From Sulfuritalea sp. (GTDB lineage: Bacteria; Pseudomonadota; Gammaproteobacteria; Burkholderiales; Rhodocyclaceae): DNA of 28,558 nucleotides. The stretch covers positions 1 to 28,558 of the forward strand of contig JAIPCS010000011.1 of assembly GCA_021738105.1 (NCBI GenBank). The letters run 5' to 3'. Below the pieces are notes generated by a model. It had not been told where the DNA came from and made no database searches. It worked only from the letters and a program-made list of their open reading frames with translations. Shown here piece by piece: positions 25,030 through 28,558 of the stretch (positions are counted from its first letter, which is position 1; each line of letters begins with the position of its first letter). The position numbers and the translations under genes were made by a program.

Positions 25030-25875
25030 TCAAAAATCCAGCCGTGACCAGACCGGTGTCAGATCTTCGGGTAGATCGGGCAGTTTGCCCAAGTCGATCC
25101 AGCTCTCTCCCGGCCCGTGAAAATCCGAGGCGCGCGAAGCCAGGAATCCGAAATCCCGGGCGATCCGCGAGAACTCCCGGACTTCTTCGTCCTTGCTTGA
25201 TCCCGACAATACTTCGATACCTCGCCCACCAAGATCCTTGAATGCAACGAAAAGCTGGTGGCGCTCAGTTTTGGAAAGTCGGTAGCGACCCGGGTGTGCG
25301 ACAACCGCTATACCTCCGGCACCAATGATCCAGCTCAGCGCTTCCTCCAGTGTTGCCCAGGAGTGCTCTACATAGCCGGGCTTACCCTTTGCCAACCAAT
25401 GGTCGAATACCGACTTCACATCCTTTGCGTGACCCTGCTCGGCAATATAGCGGGCGAAATGAGAACGACTGATCAAGGCCGGATTGCCGACATGGCGCAG
25501 CGCGCCTTCATATGCGCCATGAATGCCGACCTTGTCCAGTTCGGCAGCCATGCGCCCGGCACGGGCATCGCGCCCGCTCCTGACCTGACTGAGTCCCGCA
25601 ACCAGCGCAGTATTGGCGGGATCGATGCCCAACCCGACAATATGCACGGTCTGGTCGTCGCCCCAGGAAATGGATATTTCGACACCATCGACAAAGCCGA
25701 GCCCGACTTCCTCTGCACTCGAACGTGCTTCTGCCAAGCCACCAAGCTCGTCGTGATCGGTCAATGCCAGCAGTTCGACACCGTTGCCCTTTGCGCGAAG
25801 AACCAGATCGGTTGGCGACAGCAGACCGTCGGATACCGTTGAATGACAATGCAGATCTGCGTTCATGGCCCTCAT
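25030..25875 (-). CDS. rnm: PHP-domain 5' nuclease / 3',5'-nucleotide bisphosphate phosphatase (RNase AM, YciV/TrpH type)
   Basis: The 281-residue protein has PHP metal motifs: DLHCHSTVSDG near the N-terminus, LTDHDE, a middle HPGRY, and SDFHGPG near the C-terminus. The E. coli homologue removes 5' nucleotides from short RNAs and rRNA precursors and hydrolyses pAp. The ATG at 25875 overlaps the hydrolase stop by 4 bp; a second ATG at 25866 would also work. It precedes the YciO-family gene, the same neighbourhood as yciV-yciO in E. coli. Confidence 0.9.
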   Translation of the reverse strand: MRAMNADLHCHSTVSDGLLSPTDLVLRAKGNGVELLALTDHDELGGLAEARSSAEEVGLGFVDGVEISISWGDDQTVHIVGLGIDPANTALVAGLSQVRSGRDARAGRMAAELDKVGIHGAYEGALRHVGNPALISRSHFARYIAEQGHAKDVKSVFDHWLAKGKPGYVEHSWATLEEALSWIIGAGGIAVVAHPGRYRLSKTERHQLFVAFKDLGGRGIEVLSGSSKDEEVREFSRIARDFGFLASRASDFHGPGESWIDLGKLPDLPEDLTPVWSRLDF

Positions 25876-26741
25876 ACGGTGAAGAATTCTTCAATCAACT
25901 CAGCCACTTTTTGAGGCTGATCATGGTGCAGGTTATGTCCGCAGTCCTGCAAAACCACTTCCCTGATATCTTTGAAGCAGGCGATCCGGCTTCGATACTC
26001 GGCCGAGTCGACCGAGTAAATCTGTTTGAATATGAGAGAGTCCGCCCCCGTCACCCATAGCACCGGTGCTGTCGCCTGACGCCATATCGCCATGGCTTCT
26101 TCCACGCGATATATGGTTGGATTGGTTCCGCGATGATGCGGATCGGACGCCAGATGAATTCCACCCGAGCCATCATCCTCGCCCATATGGTCCGCAAGAT
26201 ACGCCGCCTTTTGATCGGAAAGGCGCGGGTTTTCCTTCTGCAAGCGCGCTGCAAACGCTGCGCGATCAGGATAGGAACGAAACGTCGGCGTGTCGCGTAA
26301 TTGATCCAGCCAGTTGGCGTAACGTCCAGGTGCGTCTTCAGGCGTCGTCCGTCGCATGCCCAGACCCTCGAGATTTACCAGTCCGGCAATGCGTGTGGAG
26401 CGAATTCCCGAGTACAGGCAGGCGGCGTTTCCACCCAGGCTGTGCCCCACCAGACGAACAGGCGTCTGCGGCGAATAGTGATCCAGCAAGGCTTCGAGAT
26501 CGCCCAAGTAGTCAGGGAACCAGTAGACGTCGTTGTTCCACTCTGACAGGCCGAAACCGCGCCAATCAGGTGCCAGAACACGCCAATCCTTCGTCAGGGC
26601 ATCGACGACAAACTGCCAGGAGGCACTCACATCGCACCATCCGTGCAAAAAGACCAGGATGGGCGCGGTTTCACTGCCCCAGATCCGCACATGGAGTCGA
26701 CGGCCGCGCGAATGAACAAATTCCGAATGACAAGCTTTCAT
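25872..26741 (-). CDS. Alpha/beta-fold hydrolase
   Basis: The 289-residue protein has the oxyanion-hole motif HGW at residues 33-35 and the nucleophile elbow GHSLGG with Ser101. An acidic residue in WVTGAD and a C-terminal His in DCGHNLHHDQP complete the likely triad. The substrate cannot be told from sequence. The family includes esterases, epoxide hydrolases and dehalogenases. It overlaps the RNase AM gene by 4 bp and may share its transcript. Confidence 0.88.
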   Translation of the reverse strand: MKACHSEFVHSRGRRLHVRIWGSETAPILVFLHGWCDVSASWQFVVDALTKDWRVLAPDWRGFGLSEWNNDVYWFPDYLGDLEALLDHYSPQTPVRLVGHSLGGNAACLYSGIRSTRIAGLVNLEGLGMRRTTPEDAPGRYANWLDQLRDTPTFRSYPDRAAFAARLQKENPRLSDQKAAYLADHMGEDDGSGGIHLASDPHHRGTNPTIYRVEEAMAIWRQATAPVLWVTGADSLIFKQIYSVDSAEYRSRIACFKDIREVVLQDCGHNLHHDQPQKVAELIEEFFTV

Positions 26742-26880
26742 GCCGGCATTTTATCAGCGCGGCCGGCGCAAACGACCGCAGGACGCAGTTTTCCGCGTGC
26801 TACCGCACCGACAACGGGCTTGCAAAAGACACTCGGACCAGACCAACTCACCCGCCTTCGATTGGCCCCAGAGACTTACG

Positions 26881-28359
26881 CTACCAGTCGGCAGGCGCTG
26901 TCAGCCGTCTTTTACCGTCGAGAGTACGTGCAGCGTCAGGATCGTTCATTCCAACTCGATCCCACAATTGACAGGTGACTTGTTTGTGTTTCTGGTCGAG
27001 GCCCTCGCAATAGTTCTTGTATTCGCACAAATGCACGCGATCGGCATACCCTTCCCGCAGCTTTTTCCACCAGTCCGGGTCCGCCAGACTTTGCCTCGCA
27101 CTGCCGACAATATCTGCCAGGCCATCGGCCAGTGCCGCCTCAGCCTGGTCAAAGCTGTGGATGCCACCGGAAACCACGATTGGTGTGTCCAGCCCCGCCG
27201 CACGCAAAGCGCTACGCACCTTTCGCGTGGCCTCGAAATTGCGACCGAATGGACCCTTGGTATCGGACAGGTAGTGAGGCATGCATTCATAGCCTGAAAC
27301 GCCGGTGTACGGATAGATCGCCTCGCCGACCTTGGGCTGTTTCGCATCATCAAACTTGCCACCACGCGAAAGGGAAAGGAAATCCATTCCGGCGCGGGCG
27401 AACTCGACACAATAGAACACCGCATCATCGACAGAGCTGCCGCCTTCAATGCATTCATCGGCAAGCAAACGGCAGCCGACTGGAAAGTCGGCTCCGGTAG
27501 CACGGCGCACCGCCGAAAATACTTCCAGTGGCAAACGAATTCGCCCGGACGCATTCCCCCCATAGCCATCGCTGCGGTTGTTCCTGGCTGACAGGAACGA
27601 GGCCATGGTGTAGGCGTGAGCGTAATGCAACTCGACACCGTCAAAGCCCGCATCCCGAGCCCGCCTGGCTGCGCGCGCAAACAGCTCCGGCAACACCGCC
27701 GGTAGTTCGCGGATGTGTTGCAAGCCGGTATCGGTGACTCGTTCGCGAGCTCCTTTTTGCAGCGACTCCCATTCGCGCTCGCTGAGTACGTGCTGCAATG
27801 CCGACTCGTCCAGACCACACAAGCGATCCCGCACCGCAACTTCAGCATCGTTCTCCATGTCCAGCATTTCTCGGTGACGGACTGAAATCTGAAGGAAACG
27901 TTGCAGAAACTTGGTCTTTTCCGGCCGGCGTTTGACAGCCAGAAAGTCGATCAACTGGATATAGGCTTTTGTTTTTCCCTGACTCGATTCGTGGATGGCA
28001 TCGGCAATCCGTTTCAGACCCTCGGCGAAGCGATCATGCCCGGCGCGAAGCAACGGGCCACTGGGCACGTCGCGGATACCGGTGGCTTCGATCACGATGC
28101 AGCCCGGTTGTCCCTTCGCAAATCGGGCGTACCAATCAATCACCGCCTGAGTGGCATGCCCGTCGTTGTCCGCCCGCCACGGCACCATCGCCGGCACCCA
28201 GGTACGCGATGAAAGTGTTACCGGCCCGGCGACCAGCGGGCTGAAAAGTCTTGACGCGGCAGCCTGCTCCTTGGTCGGAACTGAACCGCGTTGGGGCAGA
28301 AAGGCGATGCGCTGAGGCGGCTTCCACATTTCGCGCGCGCTCTCTATCGGATCCGCCAA
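26881..28359 (-). CDS. NADH:flavin oxidoreductase of the Old Yellow Enzyme family
   Basis: The 492-residue protein has the FMN-binding TIM barrel of the OYE family. The core motif HYAHAYTMASFLSARNNRSDGYGG (about residues 248-271) is the usual substrate-His and FMN loop. VVSGGIHSFDQAEAALADGLADIVGSARQSLADPDW carries the phosphate-binding and C-terminal strands. It is longer than simple OYEs, with an N-terminal extension and an insertion at about 165-225. The C-terminus has three cysteines (CEYKNYC and TCQLW) but not the four-cysteine iron-sulfur motif of 2,4-dienoyl-CoA reductases. TTG at 28359 is the frame start; ATG at 28329 has GAGAG about 8 bp upstream and may be the true start. It follows a Rid-family gene by 16 bp. 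Confidence 0.85.
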   Translation of the reverse strand: MADPIESAREMWKPPQRIAFLPQRGSVPTKEQAAASRLFSPLVAGPVTLSSRTWVPAMVPWRADNDGHATQAVIDWYARFAKGQPGCIVIEATGIRDVPSGPLLRAGHDRFAEGLKRIADAIHESSQGKTKAYIQLIDFLAVKRRPEKTKFLQRFLQISVRHREMLDMENDAEVAVRDRLCGLDESALQHVLSEREWESLQKGARERVTDTGLQHIRELPAVLPELFARAARRARDAGFDGVELHYAHAYTMASFLSARNNRSDGYGGNASGRIRLPLEVFSAVRRATGADFPVGCRLLADECIEGGSSVDDAVFYCVEFARAGMDFLSLSRGGKFDDAKQPKVGEAIYPYTGVSGYECMPHYLSDTKGPFGRNFEATRKVRSALRAAGLDTPIVVSGGIHSFDQAEAALADGLADIVGSARQSLADPDWWKKLREGYADRVHLCEYKNYCEGLDQKHKQVTCQLWDRVGMNDPDAARTLDGKRRLTAPADW

Positions 28360-28375
28360 TGAACGCCCAGGTTCA

Positions 28376-28558
28376 CTAGTCGGGAATCACCGCAGTGGCT
28401 TCGATCTCGACCCGCGCCGCATCCTCGATCAATCCGGACACCTGCACCGCCGTCATCGCAGGAAAATTGCGGCCGATCACTTCACGATACACACGACCAA
28501 GCTGCGAATAAGCCGCAACGTACTCACGCTTGTCAATCACGTACCAGGTCATGCGAAT
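28376..28558 (-). CDS. Partial Rid-family (YjgF/RidA-like) protein, C-terminal 60 residues
   Basis: The frame runs from the right edge to a TAG stop at 28376-28378. The visible part (MTWYVIDKREYVAAYSQLG, GRNFPAMTAVQV and ARVEIEATAVIP) is the C-terminal half of the Rid fold. RidA itself destroys reactive enamines and imines through a conserved Arg in FPARS (Arg105 in E. coli). Here the same place reads FPAMT, so the key Arg is absent and the protein probably belongs to a Rid subfamily with another activity. It is upstream of the OYE gene in the same direction. The N-terminal half is outside the window. Confidence 0.9.
   Translation of the reverse strand: MRMTWYVIDKREYVAAYSQLGRVYREVIGRNFPAMTAVQVSGLIEDAARVEIEATAVIPD

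Noticed and set aside
26742..26880. Promoter for the hydrolase-to-rluB gene series
   Set aside because: A TAAAAT box (26748-26753) lies just before the ATG, but no good -35 sequence is spaced correctly and it would imply a leaderless message. The 139-bp gap otherwise shows nothing clear.
26066..26971. Long plus-strand ORF (301 codons) opposite the alpha/beta hydrolase and beyond
   Set aside because: Its product is low-complexity and rich in Arg, Pro and Ser with no recognisable fold. The opposite strand codes a clear hydrolase. High G+C sequence often gives such antisense frames.
26946..27848. 300-codon minus-strand frame inside the OYE gene
   Set aside because: It is an out-of-frame shadow of the OYE gene, whose own product shows clear family motifs throughout.

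Overview
The window reads as a chromosomal segment of a Gram-negative betaproteobacterium, most likely Rhodocyclales or Nitrosomonadales. This rests on the housekeeping gene order (trpS-scpA-scpB-rluB, then rimP-nusA-infB-rbfA-truB-rpsO-pnp), the long InfB and TrpS proteins, a DksA of classical length, and an outer-membrane polysaccharide export machine. The genus cannot be fixed from sequence alone. Almost every gene lies on the minus strand; dksA is the only clear plus-strand gene. There is no gap over 300 bp without a gene, and no insertion sequence, integrase or CRISPR array is visible.

Left part (1-10220, read right to left): an exopolysaccharide locus. A WecA/TagO-type sugar-phosphate transferase leads a tight operon with a Sel1-repeat protein, an MltD-like lytic transglycosylase and a second Sel1-repeat protein. 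After a 272-bp spacer with a good promoter and a long leader come an EpsL-like outer-membrane barrel, a perfect 13-bp hairpin, a short Wza-type export protein, a Wzc-type tyrosine autokinase, a CpsB/YwqE-type PHP phosphatase, and the start of a VpsP/TPR-like membrane protein cut by the window edge. Together they could start a lipid-linked glycan, open the peptidoglycan, hold a periplasmic scaffold, control chain length by tyrosine phosphorylation and export the polymer.

Centre (10346-11202): a tRNA-Pro(UGG) gene with its own promoter and terminator, and divergent dksA. A bidirectional terminator separates dksA from pnp.

Right-centre (11218-19974): the transcription/translation operon rimP-nusA-infB-rbfA-truB, followed by rpsO with its own promoter and then pnp. 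A sigma70 promoter at the end of rluB drives rimP, and a terminator-like hairpin lies in its leader, a possible attenuation site.

Right part (19961-28558): RluB, condensin subunits ScpB and ScpA, TrpS, a site-2-protease-like M50 peptidase, a YciO/Sua5-family protein, an RNase AM-type PHP phosphatase and an alpha/beta hydrolase. These are packed closely enough to be co-transcribed. Beyond a 139-bp gap lie an Old-Yellow-Enzyme-type oxidoreductase and the C-terminal part of a Rid-family protein that lacks the archetypal arginine.

The points most worth following are the Sel1-lytic transglycosylase-Sel1 cassette inside the EPS locus, the two-piece outer-membrane exporter with a terminator hairpin between its parts, the rimP-nusA leader hairpin, the hexanucleotide repeat in one Sel1 gene, and the long scpB/rluB coding overlap.
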